Shown here: positions 8,633 to 17,442 of the stretch, piece by piece | How the letters are laid out: every line of letters begins with the position of its first letter | How positions within the stretch are numbered: position 1 is the stretch's first letter | NCBI GenBank assembly: GCA_965215115.1 | Contig: OZ244050.1 | Span: 682,001 to 746,000, forward strand | Origin: CALDTK01 sp965215115 | Lineage (GTDB): Bacteria > Bacteroidota > Bacteroidia > Chitinophagales > Saprospiraceae | Length of the DNA stretch: 64,000 nucleotides | Reading direction: 5' to 3' | The notes under the pieces: model-generated | The model's input: only the letters and a program-made list of their open reading frames with translations | The model's database searches: none | Told to the model about the DNA's origin: nothing | Position numbers and translations under genes: made by a program

Positions 8633-9076
8633 CTAGAAGTAAGGAACGGTGATCTCGGTGACGCCCCCGTTGACGATGTCCGTGATCGTGAGTACGAGTC
8701 CGTCGGCGCCCTCGACGACGTTGACCTCGAAGTTGCCGAGGGAGTAGTTCCCGGGCGAGAGGCCGTTGCGGTTGTTGAGTTGGGAGTCGAAGATCTGGCG
8801 CGTGATGGAGTTGAGGAGTTGGCGGTTGAGGCTCTCGGTGAAGTCGTCGAGGCTCGTGCGACGCGACGACGCGGACGACCTGGCGTTGTTGCGGGCCTGG
8901 GCGTCGGGGTCGGTCAGGCCGTTTTGCGCCTGAGCGCCCGACAACAGCCATTGGTAATTAAAGGTGTTACCGCCGAAGGCCGGGTTCTGCGGCGTGTACA
9001 GCAGGTCCTGCGCGGCGGCCGCGGTGATGCCGCCGGCCACGAGGATTGCGGCGGTCAAGAATCTCGTGAGGGTCAT
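8633..9076 (-). CDS. csgF: Curli assembly factor CsgF
   Basis: CsgF is a periplasmic/surface protein whose N-terminus docks in the CsgG pore and helps nucleate the fibre. The 147-residue product has a signal peptide (residues 1-22) and then the CsgF signature directly after cleavage: LLYTPQNPAFGGNTFNYQWLL, matching the family pattern PxFGGNxxN-x2-LLxxAQAQN. It is followed 10 bp later by csgG in the same operon. Confidence 0.92.
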   Translation of the reverse strand: MTLTRFLTAAILVAGGITAAAAQDLLYTPQNPAFGGNTFNYQWLLSGAQAQNGLTDPDAQARNNARSSASSRRTSLDDFTESLNRQLLNSITRQIFDSQLNNRNGLSPGNYSLGNFEVNVVEGADGLVLTITDIVNGGVTEITVPYF

Positions 9077-9190
9077 GGCTTCTGGTCTGGGGCCGGCGCG
9101 GCCGGGGAAGGTTTACGGTGGGGGAATCTAGGTCGGCACCCAGAAGCGTGCCAAGCCCCCGGACTCGCCCCGGGCCGCGTAGGATTCGTA

Positions 9191-9985
9191 TTAATAGGTT
9201 TCGATCGCCTCGCCGATTTCGCCGTCGCGACTTTGCCCGGCCTGCATCGCGAGCTCGAGGTGGTACGCCACGTACTGGACGGCCTGCTCGACCATCTCCT
9301 CGATGACGTCGTAGCGCTGCTGGACGATTTGTTGGTAGACGGGCTCCTCGTCGTTGATGCTGATCTGGATGACGGTCTGGCGCCCGCGGAAGGGGACCTC
9401 CTCGACGAGGATCGCGTAGGAGGCGGCGCCGAGGGGCGGCTGCCAGGCCTGGTAAAAGAGCTGGAAGAAGTCCTGTCCGGCCTTGGTGAGCGTCCGGTCG
9501 GAGACGAGGCCGTCGACCTCGAGGAAGTCGGGATCGATCGCGATGGCCTGCTGCTGCGCCACCGGTGCACCGACGGTGCGTTCGATGGTGTCGGTGATCG
9601 ACCAGCCCTCCTGGGCGTTGGTGAACCGTACGTTGGCCGCGAGCGTCGTCCCGGGGGAGATCCCGAGCGTGACGGTGCCCGTGGTGTCGGTGGCGCCGGC
9701 GGGGACGCTAGCCTGTCCCGACTGCCGCACGACGCGCTGGTTGCTCGCCGCGTCGGTGCTGAGGACCTCGATTTCGTAATCGAGGACGGTGAGTTCGCCG
9801 CGATCCGAACGTACGACGGCCGCGAGGTAGGCCGAGTTTTGGTCCGCGAACGTGACCCACGACACCCCGAAAGCGTCCTCGGGATTGACCTGCGCGCCGA
9901 GGAGGGCGACCGGGAGCAGCGCTAGCAGGGCAAGGAGAGCCCGGATGAAGTGTCGGTCGTCCGACGTATCGCGTAGTGGATTCAC
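9191..9985 (-). CDS. csgE: CsgE curli secretion factor with extra N-terminal Ig-like (CsgH/CsgC-like) domain
   Basis: CsgE caps the periplasmic face of CsgG and gates curlin export. The C-terminal half (about residues 135-260) carries the family pattern: EVDGLVSDRTLTKAGQDFF, then a basic strand (RQTVIQISINDE) and a helix with YDVIEEMVEQAVQY. CsgE is normally about 130 residues; this protein is 264. The added N-terminal domain (about 30-130; strands such as LTVLDYEIEVLS and TTGTVTLGISPG) looks like the beta-sandwich of CsgH/CsgC, which stops premature amyloid formation; this is an inference from pattern. The start codon is GTG and overlaps the upstream stop as GTGA, so the two are coupled. A 114-bp gap follows before csgF. 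Confidence 0.88.
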   Translation of the reverse strand: MNPLRDTSDDRHFIRALLALLALLPVALLGAQVNPEDAFGVSWVTFADQNSAYLAAVVRSDRGELTVLDYEIEVLSTDAASNQRVVRQSGQASVPAGATDTTGTVTLGISPGTTLAANVRFTNAQEGWSITDTIERTVGAPVAQQQAIAIDPDFLEVDGLVSDRTLTKAGQDFFQLFYQAWQPPLGAASYAILVEEVPFRGRQTVIQISINDEEPVYQQIVQQRYDVIEEMVEQAVQYVAYHLELAMQAGQSRDGEIGEAIETY

Positions 9986-10575
9986 CGGGGGGAGGCGGGA
10001 ACGACTTCCCGGAGGGTGGCGTTGGCGTTGCCGAACTGCTCGACCTTGATCGGGAGCTTGTACCCGTCGGCGTTCAGGGTATTGTTGTCGTTGAATTGCG
10101 ACAGCTGCATGTTGACTCCCGGGTCGAGCGCGGCGTCCTGCGTGATAAAGTTATTGTTCCCGATTTGCGATACCGAGAGCGTGGCATTGGTCGCGTTTAG
10201 GTCACCGAGGTAGGTATTCTGCGAGCCCTGCTGCTGGATAGTCATCACGTTGCCCGAGCCGATGAGACTGAGCGACACATTGTTGTTCGCCGCCCCGGCG
10301 CCACCCTGGTCGACGACGACGCTCGAGTTGTCGGCGCCCGTCTTCCGCACGGTGAGCAGGGCCGTGTTCGCGTCCCCTTCCTGGCGGATGAGGATGTCGC
10401 TTTGCGGCGCCAGCCGTGCGGCGGCGGCGCTCTGCTGCGAGAGTTGGCTATTGACCGCGGCCCGCTCCTCCGGGGAGAGCAGGACGAGGTCTTCGGCGGG
10501 AGGGGTGCCGGTTTGCTGAGCGTGAGCGCCGAGGGCGGCCGTACACAGCGACGCAAGAAAAACGAGGGACTTCAT
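9982..10575 (-). CDS. Curlin-repeat protein, possible CsgB-like nucleator
   Basis: An exported protein of 197 residues with a signal peptide (MKSLVFLASLCTAALGAHAQ), a Gln/Ala-rich linker and four to five degenerate curlin-like repeats of about 22 residues (for example IRQEGDANTALLTV, IGSGNVMTIQQQGSQNTYL, ISQIGNNNFI-like units). It is the first gene of the csgE-csgF-csgG operon and is divergent from the main curlin genes, the position of csgB in enterobacteria (although there csgB pairs with csgA). The start at 10575 is chosen because it begins the signal peptide; an in-frame ATG at 10608 is also possible. Nucleator role is inference. Confidence 0.75.
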   Translation of the reverse strand: MKSLVFLASLCTAALGAHAQQTGTPPAEDLVLLSPEERAAVNSQLSQQSAAAARLAPQSDILIRQEGDANTALLTVRKTGADNSSVVVDQGGAGAANNNVSLSLIGSGNVMTIQQQGSQNTYLGDLNATNATLSVSQIGNNNFITQDAALDPGVNMQLSQFNDNNTLNADGYKLPIKVEQFGNANATLREVVPASPR

Positions 10576-10634
10576 GGGCGGACGATCGTGAGGCGAGGTG
10601 TGGGTCATGGCGGTGGGCCGTGGCGTGCGTAGAG

Positions 10635-10642
10635 CAAAGATA
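10635..10642 (-). promoter_or_regulatory. Bacteroidota-type -7 box TATCTTTG upstream of the csg operon
   Basis: The minus strand reads TATCTTTG, matching the TAnnTTTG consensus of Bacteroidota housekeeping promoters, 60 bp before the chosen start codon. A well-spaced -33 TTTG box was not found, so this is tentative. Confidence 0.4.
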
Positions 10643-11220
10643 GGTAGAACACCTAGATAAGAGGAGATGACCTCAAAAGGGGATGAAAGCGCTTAGAAAC
10701 GCGTACTTAATTATTTCGAGTGGACCGGTCGCTATAACTGCAATGGCGTAACCTCGTAGGCTGTGGCTTGCGCTTGCCAAATATTATGCACCGTAAGCTG
10801 ATCCCCGACGATTCAGCTCAATTGTAATAATGCAGCTTATCACCAACATCATTTTCACGTATCGGTAATCGCCGTAAGTATTTGCCAGACCATTCAAAGT
10901 ATACGGTCCGACACATGGCGATCCGAGTAGGCAAAACGAACTCAAACCGTCCCGAGGCCCATAGCGAATGGCCTTCAGCTAGGAGTGAAGCCCTAAATCA
11001 AGAGAAAATTTCGATTCAATAGCCTCATTAAAATAGCCACTAAAAAGTTAGCGCACCCCAGGGGGCTCTTGCCTGCCCTACCGCATTCGGGTGGCCATGT
11101 CGTCCACGCTCCGCGGTCGACCTGCCCCGTCCCTCGCGCGCGCGGGATGCTTTGCATGCGAGGTCATCTACCATTGTTCTGGTAGTTTTTAATAACAATA
11201 TAAATTCACAAAAACGTAGC
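10643..11220. other. Divergent curli control region, AT-richer than its surroundings
   Basis: Together with its flanks this is the 0.85-kb gap between the csg operon and the first plus-strand curlin gene. It is clearly AT-richer than the rest of the window and lacks a convincing ORF. Such a long, AT-rich divergent region fits binding of several regulators, as in the enterobacterial csgD-csgB gap; no specific operator was recognised. Confidence 0.5.
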
Positions 11221-11251
11221 TTGCAAGAATCGAAACCACCGTCTACGTTTG
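11221..11251 (+). promoter_or_regulatory. Putative promoter TTG-N20-TACGTTTG of the curlin genes
   Basis: TTG at 11221-11223 and TACGTTTG at 11244-11251 are 20 bp apart, as in Bacteroidota promoters. It would give a leader of about 200 nt before the curlin start codon at 11455. Confidence 0.45.
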
Positions 11252-11454
11252 TCCCCACAGCGGATCGCCGCCAACAGCCTTTTCCCCTACGAGTTCAACC
11301 AACACCTGCTTTCCCAGAAGCTGACTGTCCATGACCAGTGGACACAAGTGGGCCCCGCTCGCTCGATGGCATCGCTATGCCCCGAAGCGCGCTTAGCGTC
11401 CACGGCGGTCACCCCCCGACCGACGGCAACTGGTGGAGCGCTTCGCCCGTCCCT

Positions 11455-12642
11455 ATGCGACCGAACGTATTCTTCCTCGCCGCCGGCTTCGGTTTCCTGG
11501 CGACCTTTTGCGCGGCCCAGGGCAACGTGGCCACCTCGGCGCAGATCGGCAACGGCAACAGCAGTGCCGCCGCGCAGACCGGCAGCGCGAACGGTGCTTC
11601 GGTCGCGAGCCGCGGCGACAACAACGCCGCCACCGTCAGCCAGGTGGGTGCCGCCAATACGTCCACGCAGATGCAGGGCGTCAATGGGGGCCTAAGCTCG
11701 ACTGATGTCTCGGCAGTTTCGCAGCTGTCAAACAACAATTTCGCCCTGACGTACCAGGGCAACCTCGTCAACTCAGCCAACAACCGTGCCGCGATTACGC
11801 AGCGCGGCGGTGACGGCAACCGCGCCGCCGTGAGCCAGGGCGCCTTCACGGCCGCCCAACGCGACGCCCTCGGGATGAACGCTTATCCCTTCGTGTCGAC
11901 GGTCGGCAGCACGGGCGCCCACGCGAACATCACGCAGGTCGGCACGCTCAACGAGGCCGTCGCCGCGCAGTCCGGCGCCGACAACGAAGCCACCGTCACG
12001 CAGGCCGGCACGAGCCACCTCGCCGTCGTCTTCCAGGGCCTCGGCGGCAACAAAGCCACCGTCGGGCAGGGGGGCGCCGACAACTTCGACTTCATCGCCC
12101 AGGAGTCGGCCGGCAACGTCGCCCGGACGGCGACCGTCGGCTCGGCCAACGAGAACACCGTGTCGCAGACCGGCGGGGCCGCCAACCGCGGCGTCGCCGA
12201 GGTGACCGGTGGCGGTAACTACGTCACGACCCAGCAGTTCGGCGACGGCAACAAGTCCTACGTCAACATGCGTAACACGCCCTCCGCGATGAGGCCGGCC
12301 GGGGCCACGTTCGTGGGCACCAACGCCGACAACAACGTCTTCATCTCGCAGCAGACCACCGACAACGAGGCGTCGACGTTCGTGGCGGGCACCGACAACG
12401 TCGTGCAGCTCTACCAGACCGGCACCGGCAACGCCGCCGGCACCGAATTCAACGGCGATGGTATCCAGGTGTCCGGCCGCGACAACCAGGTCTTCGGCAG
12501 CCAGTTCGGGACCGGCAACACCCTCGACGTCGACGCGGCCGGGGACCGGAACATGATCACGGTCGACCAATTCAGCGACGGCAACAACGCCGACGTCAAC
12601 GTGGTCGGCAGCGGCAACACCAGCGTCATCACGCAGCAGTAG
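11455..12642 (+). CDS. Curlin-repeat amyloid protein (CsgA-like), 395 residues
   Basis: A secreted amyloid subunit of the curli type. A signal peptide (MRPNVFFLAAGFGFLATFCAA) is followed by about 15 curlin repeats of roughly 20-22 residues with the spacing Q-x-G-x2-N-x(5)-Q, for example QIGNGNSSAAAQTGSANGAS and QVGTLNEAVAAQSGADNEAT. E. coli CsgA has five repeats, so this is about three times longer. The ATG at 11455 is chosen because it begins the signal peptide, although the frame is open further upstream. It heads a plus-strand group of three curlin genes and should leave through the CsgG pore encoded across the control region. Confidence 0.88.
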   Translation: MRPNVFFLAAGFGFLATFCAAQGNVATSAQIGNGNSSAAAQTGSANGASVASRGDNNAATVSQVGAANTSTQMQGVNGGLSSTDVSAVSQLSNNNFALTYQGNLVNSANNRAAITQRGGDGNRAAVSQGAFTAAQRDALGMNAYPFVSTVGSTGAHANITQVGTLNEAVAAQSGADNEATVTQAGTSHLAVVFQGLGGNKATVGQGGADNFDFIAQESAGNVARTATVGSANENTVSQTGGAANRGVAEVTGGGNYVTTQQFGDGNKSYVNMRNTPSAMRPAGATFVGTNADNNVFISQQTTDNEASTFVAGTDNVVQLYQTGTGNAAGTEFNGDGIQVSGRDNQVFGSQFGTGNTLDVDAAGDRNMITVDQFSDGNNADVNVVGSGNTSVITQQ

Positions 12643-12679
12643 ACCCCGGCGCACGCTCCCACACCCTATTCGACTCCCG

Positions 12680-13750
12680 ATGACCAAACCCCTACTCCTC
12701 GCCGCCGCCTGCGCACTCAGCTGCCTCTGCGCGGTTGCGCAGCCGCTGGCGACCTACACCTTCGAGACCGGTACCGCACCGACGACCAGCAACCCGGCCG
12801 TGATCGGGTTTCAGATGATCGCGGCGGGGGGCGCCTCGATCATCTCCCGCCAGGCGGCCCCATTCACCCCCGGCGACATCGCCCTGTACGCGGGGAGCTT
12901 CCCGACGTCGACCACGCCCGGGGGGTACTTCCAGGCGCGCATCAGCGGCACGGCCGACTTCGACGTGACTGGCCTCTCGGGCCGCTTCGAGAGCACTACC
13001 GGGGGGCCCACGGCCGTCATCATTCAGTACAGCCGCTCCGTCTCCTTCAGCGACCCCGTCACCGTCGGCACCTTCCCGGTGGTGGCCGGGGTGTCTAACA
13101 CGATCACCGCCCCCGCCCTCGAGAGCACCCTGCGGACCTTCGTCGTGCGGATATTCCCCATCGGCGCCACGACGGCCATCAACTCGATCGCCCTCGGGGA
13201 GTTCGTCATCAATGGCGCCCTGGCCGCCCCGCTGCCCCTCGACTTTACCTCCGTCGCGGCGAAAACCCTCGGACAGGACATCGAGGTGACCTGGACCACG
13301 GCGCAGCAGCGGGGCGTAGAGCGCTTCGAGGTGCTGGCGAGTTTTGGCGAAAGCCCCGAACTCCGGACCGTCGCCACCGTGGACGCCGGGGGCGACAGCG
13401 CCGCGGAGCAGACCTTCCGCACGACTTTCCCCGCCAATGACGCCGCCGTGGCCTACGTCCAGGTGATCGGCATCGACCACGACGGCACGCGGACCCTCAG
13501 CGAAATAGTCGCGGCCGGCACGGGGGCGCGCGCCGGGGGGCTGCGGCTGCTGAGCTTCGTGGGCGAGGTGGCGACGGTGACTTCGGCTTCCGCCAAAACC
13601 CTCGACATCACTACCGCCACCGGGCAGCGCCTCACCACCGTCGCCTTCGACGCACGGGGCGTGGCGTCGGTCGACCTCCAGTCCATACCCAACGGCGTGC
13701 TCTTCCTGAGCGCCGGCGAAGAAACCCTGCGCCTCGGGCTCGCCCGCTAA
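12680..13750 (+). CDS. Secreted protein of the curlin gene group, unknown function
   Basis: A 356-residue exported protein (signal peptide MTKPLLLAAACALSCLCAVAQ) lying 37 bp after the first curlin gene. The N-terminal half (about 25-175) is a beta-rich domain starting LATYTFETG, as seen in proteins bound for the cell surface of Bacteroidota; the second half starts with LPLDFTSVAAKTLGQDIEVT, the beta-sandwich that usually precedes a T9SS sorting domain, and the last 70 residues resemble a weak type A sorting domain (AKTLDITTATGQRLTTVAFD). Hence T9SS export rather than the CsgG pore is likely. Two motif copies (13341, 13585) lie in the gene. Role in the amyloid matrix is inferred only from position. 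Confidence 0.65.
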   Translation: MTKPLLLAAACALSCLCAVAQPLATYTFETGTAPTTSNPAVIGFQMIAAGGASIISRQAAPFTPGDIALYAGSFPTSTTPGGYFQARISGTADFDVTGLSGRFESTTGGPTAVIIQYSRSVSFSDPVTVGTFPVVAGVSNTITAPALESTLRTFVVRIFPIGATTAINSIALGEFVINGALAAPLPLDFTSVAAKTLGQDIEVTWTTAQQRGVERFEVLASFGESPELRTVATVDAGGDSAAEQTFRTTFPANDAAVAYVQVIGIDHDGTRTLSEIVAAGTGARAGGLRLLSFVGEVATVTSASAKTLDITTATGQRLTTVAFDARGVASVDLQSIPNGVLFLSAGEETLRLGLAR

Positions 13751-13842
13751 ACCCTCCATCGTAACCAACGGCCTCACGGCCATCACTTTTTTCCTCAACC
13801 AACTCACGGGCCGAAAGCCCACAACTTCCACAATCCTTTCCT

Positions 13843-15075
13843 ATGAAGTTCAAGAACATCCTCTTCGCCGCCCTCGTCGCAGGTGCCGGCACGGCCGTCG
13901 CGCAGAACTCGGCGACCACGACCCAGACGGGCGCCGGCAACACCTCGGGCGTCACCCAGAGCGGTGGCAGCGGCGCGATCATCCTACAGAACGGTAGCAG
14001 CAACAAGAGCTCGGCCACGCAGTCCGGCGGCAGTAAGGCCGACGTCAACCAGCAGGGTGCCTCCAGCTCGTCGACCCTCACGCAGAGCGGTGGCGTCAAC
14101 ACCGCCGACATCGACCAGCGCGGCGACGGGGGCCACACCGTGACGGCTACGCAGATGGGCGGCGGCGGCAACAGCCTCACCGTCGACCAGACCCGCAAGG
14201 ACAACAAGCTCACCGCTACCCAGGACGGCAAAAACAACGCCGCCGAGGTGAAGCAGACCACCGGCGTGAACAGCGGCGTCGCTTCGGGCGGCCACACGGC
14301 CACCCTCAAGCAGGTCGGCGACGCCAACCAGATTGCCCTGGAGCAGAAGTTCGGCAGCCCTAACCCGAAAGGCAAGCACACCGCGACCCTTAGCCAGCAG
14401 GGCAACCGCAACCAGATCGGTGGGTTCGCCGACGGCCAGGAGGCCGACCCGAGCGTTCAGGAGAGCCGCACGGATCAGACGGCGACGGTCGACCAACTCG
14501 GTGACGACAACAAGGCCGATTTCACGAACGGCACCAAGCTCGACATCGACCAGCTCGGCTCTCGCAACGAGGTCGTCTCCAGTGGCGGCGGCGATGTCAC
14601 GATCTACCAACAGGGCGACGACAACGATGCGTTCAACAACGGCAACAGCGCCTTCATCCGCCAGGTCGGGTCTTTCAACCTCGCCCGCTCCACGAGGCAA
14701 GTGAGTGGTTCGGAGACGAGCCAGACCCAAAACGGCAACCGTAACTCGTCCGAGTTTCTCGACCTGCGCCACAGCGGCAACGTCGCGACCTCCGTGCAGA
14801 CCGGCGACTGGAACAGCGTGACCGGTAAGTGGAACCAGGGTGGCGGCAATCGACTCACGGTCAACCAGACCAGTGACGCCGGCGCTACGGCGCTCACGGG
14901 CAACAAGGCGACGGTCACGTTCAACACCGGCACGGACGAGGGCAACAACAACGGCGTGGGCATCACGCAGAACGGCCTCTCGCACGTCGCCACGGTGACG
15001 GTCAACTCGGAAAACAACATGGCGACCATCAGTCAGATGGGCAACGGGAACACCTCGACGATTACGCAGAACTAA
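13843..15075 (+). CDS. Curlin-repeat amyloid protein (CsgA-like), 410 residues
   Basis: An exported curlin-type protein with a signal peptide (residues 1-20, ending GTAVAQ) and about 16-18 repeats with regularly spaced Gln, Gly and Asn, such as TTQTGAGNTSGVTQSGGSGA and QLGDDNKADFTNGTKLDIDQ. Compared with its neighbour it is richer in Lys and Asp, so fibres may differ in charge. It is followed by a strong terminator, which ends this transcription unit. Confidence 0.88.
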   Translation: MKFKNILFAALVAGAGTAVAQNSATTTQTGAGNTSGVTQSGGSGAIILQNGSSNKSSATQSGGSKADVNQQGASSSSTLTQSGGVNTADIDQRGDGGHTVTATQMGGGGNSLTVDQTRKDNKLTATQDGKNNAAEVKQTTGVNSGVASGGHTATLKQVGDANQIALEQKFGSPNPKGKHTATLSQQGNRNQIGGFADGQEADPSVQESRTDQTATVDQLGDDNKADFTNGTKLDIDQLGSRNEVVSSGGGDVTIYQQGDDNDAFNNGNSAFIRQVGSFNLARSTRQVSGSETSQTQNGNRNSSEFLDLRHSGNVATSVQTGDWNSVTGKWNQGGGNRLTVNQTSDAGATALTGNKATVTFNTGTDEGNNNGVGITQNGLSHVATVTVNSENNMATISQMGNGNTSTITQN

Positions 15076-15083
15076 GCGACAGC

Positions 15084-15119
15084 AAAGGCCAGCGCGCGAG
15101 CGCTGGCCTTTCTCTTTTT
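15084..15119 (+). terminator. Rho-independent terminator after the curlin gene
   Basis: Arms AAAGGCCAGCG (15084-15094) and CGCTGGCCTTT (15101-15111) pair perfectly, followed by a T-rich tail. Confidence 0.92.
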
Positions 15120-15204
15120 CCACCCGCGCGGCCACCCATACTTATCCTTTATTCACATACTCTCCTCAGCTAGCTCTACCCCTCCAAATTAAGACCTACT
15201 CCCC

Positions 15205-15720
15205 ATGATGACCTACCGACTCCTCCTCTCCGCCGCCCTCGTCGCCAGCGCGGCCGGGGCCGCCGCCCAGAGCTCCGCGACCGTCACGCAGTCCGGTGAC
15301 GGCAACCGCGCCTCCGTCCAACAAGCCGGCGGTGGCAACACGATCACCGTCACGCAGTCCGGCGGGGAGGCGATCGACATCACGCAGTCCGGCGGCGAGA
15401 CCCGCGCCACAGTTACGCAGCTGGGCGAGGCCAACGCCGTGACGATGGACGAGGGCAGCGCCGCGAGCGAGGCCGTCACCGCCACCCAGACCGGTGAGGG
15501 CAATGCGGCCGCCATCGCGGGCGCCGGCCCGCGCGATGTCGTCACGGTCACGCAGTCCGGCAACGGCAACCGGGCCTCGGTGACGCAGGGCGGCGCGCCC
15601 GCCGCCGACCAGCCTAAGGATGCAGAACAGCCCAAACCCGGCACCGGTGCCACGCCCGACGGCGGCACCCGCGTCTCGCAGCGCGGCAACGGCAACTCCG
15701 TGACCATCATTCGGGACTGA
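15205..15720 (+). CDS. Short curlin-repeat protein, 171 residues
   Basis: An exported protein with a signal peptide (residues 1-22, ending GAAAQ) and about six curlin repeats (SSATVTQSGDGNRASVQQAG, QTGEGNAAAIAG, QSGNGNRASVTQGG) plus a Pro/Lys/Asp-rich linker before the last repeat. Its size and repeat number match E. coli CsgA and CsgB best of all the curlins here. It has its own upstream gap after a terminator, so it may be regulated apart from the longer curlins. Whether it is a major or minor subunit cannot be told. Confidence 0.85.
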   Translation: MMTYRLLLSAALVASAAGAAAQSSATVTQSGDGNRASVQQAGGGNTITVTQSGGEAIDITQSGGETRATVTQLGEANAVTMDEGSAASEAVTATQTGEGNAAAIAGAGPRDVVTVTQSGNGNRASVTQGGAPAADQPKDAEQPKPGTGATPDGGTRVSQRGNGNSVTIIRD

Positions 15721-15801
15721 GCGTCCGCGGGGTGGGCCCGGCGTGGCTCGCCTGATGTCTTATAGGAAGTGCAGCCATTGACCCACTCGCGCTCCGAACC
15801 C

Positions 15802-16440
15802 TCACGCCCCCAGCCGCTCCACCTCCCACCCACCATCCGTTTTGCGGAAGCGGAACCGGTCGTGTAACCGACTCGAGCGCCCCTGCCAAAACTCGATCTC
15901 GACCGGGGTCACGCGGTACCCACCCCAGTGCTCAGGCACGGGCACGGCATCCGTTTTGGCGTAAGCCGCCTCCAACTCGGCCTGCCGGTCCTCCATGACA
16001 GCGCGGTCCTCGATGACGCGGCTCTGCGGCGAGGCCCAGGCCCCGAGCTGCGAACCCTTCGGCCGCGAGTGGAAATACGCCGCGGTCTCCTCGCGACTGA
16101 TTTGCTGCACGCTGCCGCGAACCCGCACCTGGCGCTCGTGCTCGAGCCAGTTGAACACCATCGCCGCGGCCGGGTGCTGCTCGAGCTGCCGCCCCTTCGC
16201 GCTCTCGTAGTTGCTGTAAAACACGAAACCCCGCTGGTCGTAGCCCTTCAGCAACACCACGCGCGCGTCCGGCTTGCCGTGCGCATCGACCGTCGCGACG
16301 ACCACCGCGTTCGGCTCCGCGAGCTCGTCCGCGATCGCGGCCTCGATCCAGGTGCGGAACTGCGCGATGGGGTCGTCGTCGAGGTCTTCGCGCTCGAGGG
16401 CGCCGCGGCGGTAGTCTTGGCGTAGGTCGGCGACGTCCAT
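15802..16440 (-). CDS. pdxH: Pyridoxamine 5'-phosphate oxidase
   Basis: PdxH is an FMN-dependent cytosolic enzyme that oxidises pyridoxine or pyridoxamine 5'-phosphate to pyridoxal 5'-phosphate. The 212-residue length is standard. Family hallmarks are LRQDYRRGALEREDL at the N-terminus, the FMN site RVVLLKGYDQRGFVFYSNY, SRPKGSQLGAWASPQS, and the C-terminal WQGRSSRLHDRFRF. It stands alone between the curlin group and the GH16 gene. A GTAA-loop motif copy (15953-15967) crosses it and encodes YAKT on the coding strand. Confidence 0.95.
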   Translation of the reverse strand: MDVADLRQDYRRGALEREDLDDDPIAQFRTWIEAAIADELAEPNAVVVATVDAHGKPDARVVLLKGYDQRGFVFYSNYESAKGRQLEQHPAAAMVFNWLEHERQVRVRGSVQQISREETAAYFHSRPKGSQLGAWASPQSRVIEDRAVMEDRQAELEAAYAKTDAVPVPEHWGGYRVTPVEIEFWQGRSSRLHDRFRFRKTDGGWEVERLGA

Positions 16441-16444
16441 AAAG

Positions 16445-16582
16445 TCGGAAAGTTGGAAGGTGAAGAGTGGAAAGTGCCTAACGTGACGCCGCGCGATACG
16501 TTGACGGCTTGCGCCAAAACCTGCCGTCGGTCCCGTCGGCCTAGCCTACGCGGCGGCGCACTTTCCACTCTCCACTTTCGTA
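16445..16582. repeat. Intergenic inverted repeat enclosing a mini-hairpin motif copy
   Basis: Left arm text gagtggaaagtgc and right arm gcactttccactc are complementary and flank a GC-rich core; related to the element at 4120-4199. A GCAA-loop motif copy lies inside at 16506-16520 (minus strand). Confidence 0.6.
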
Positions 16583-16584
16583 TT

Positions 16585-17391
16585 TTACTGCCACACCCGC
16601 ACCCAGTCCACCTCCATGCGCTGCGGGTAGACGCTCGTGTCCACGCCGCGCTGCCCGCCCCAGTCCCCGCCGACGGCCTGGTTGAGGAGCAGGTACTGCG
16701 GCGCGTCGAAGGGCCACTGCTCCACGGTGGCGCCGGCGCGCTTGTCAAAACGGTGGTAGGGCCGGCCGTCGACGAGGAACACGATGCGCTCCGGGTCCCA
16801 GTCCACGGCGTAGACGTGCCACTCGCCCGCGGTGTTCGGGACGTGGATCGCCTTGCCGACCTGCGTCCCGATCCCGTGGTTGAAGGCCTTCGTGTGGACG
16901 GTGCCGTGGACGGTGTCGGGCGCGTAGCCGACGTGCTCCATGATGTCGATCTCGCCGCACAGCGGCCACCCGGCCTCGTCGATGTTGTCGCCGAGCATCC
17001 AGATCGCCGGCCAAGTGCCGCGGCCCTGCGGGAGCCTGGCGCGGGCCTCGACGTAGCCGTAGGTCCAGCTCGCGATGTCCTTCGTCGTGAGGCGCGCCGA
17101 GGTGTAGGCCGAGCCTTCGTGCGGCTCGCGGTGGGCCTCGATGACGAGGTGCCCACCCTCGACGCGGGCGTTGCGGGCGCGGGCCTCCGTGTAGAACTGC
17201 TCCTCGTGGTTGCCCCAGCCGTGACCGCCGACGGCGTAGTTCCAGCGGGTCGTGTCCGGCGGGCCGGGGCGGTCGAACTCGTCGGACCACACGAGGGTCT
17301 TGCCGCGGGTCGTGCTACGCGTCGCGCCGCGCGTCCCGCAGGCAGCGACGAACAGTAGGCCCGCCAGAGAGAGAAGCAGTGGGTATCGCAC
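16585..17391 (-). CDS. Family 16 glycoside hydrolase, lipoprotein
   Basis: A 268-residue surface or periplasmic lipoprotein that should hydrolyse a beta-glucan-type polysaccharide (laminarin, lichenan or similar). The GH16 active site GEIDIMEHVG, with the two catalytic Glu around the Asp, is intact at the middle of the protein; other family signs are LVWSDEFDRPGPPDTTRWNY, WPAIWMLGDN and the C-terminal MEVDWVRVWQ. A GTG start at 17391 is chosen because it begins a lipoprotein signal (VRYPLLLSLAGLLFVAAC); a longer frame upstream would overlap the neighbouring locus. Exact substrate unknown. Confidence 0.9.
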   Translation of the reverse strand: MRYPLLLSLAGLLFVAACGTRGATRSTTRGKTLVWSDEFDRPGPPDTTRWNYAVGGHGWGNHEEQFYTEARARNARVEGGHLVIEAHREPHEGSAYTSARLTTKDIASWTYGYVEARARLPQGRGTWPAIWMLGDNIDEAGWPLCGEIDIMEHVGYAPDTVHGTVHTKAFNHGIGTQVGKAIHVPNTAGEWHVYAVDWDPERIVFLVDGRPYHRFDKRAGATVEQWPFDAPQYLLLNQAVGGDWGGQRGVDTSVYPQRMEVDWVRVWQ

Positions 17392-17442
17392 GGGAGGCAA
17401 GGTAAAGACGTTGCGCGGGGTTAAGCCAACACACCTTCCCCC

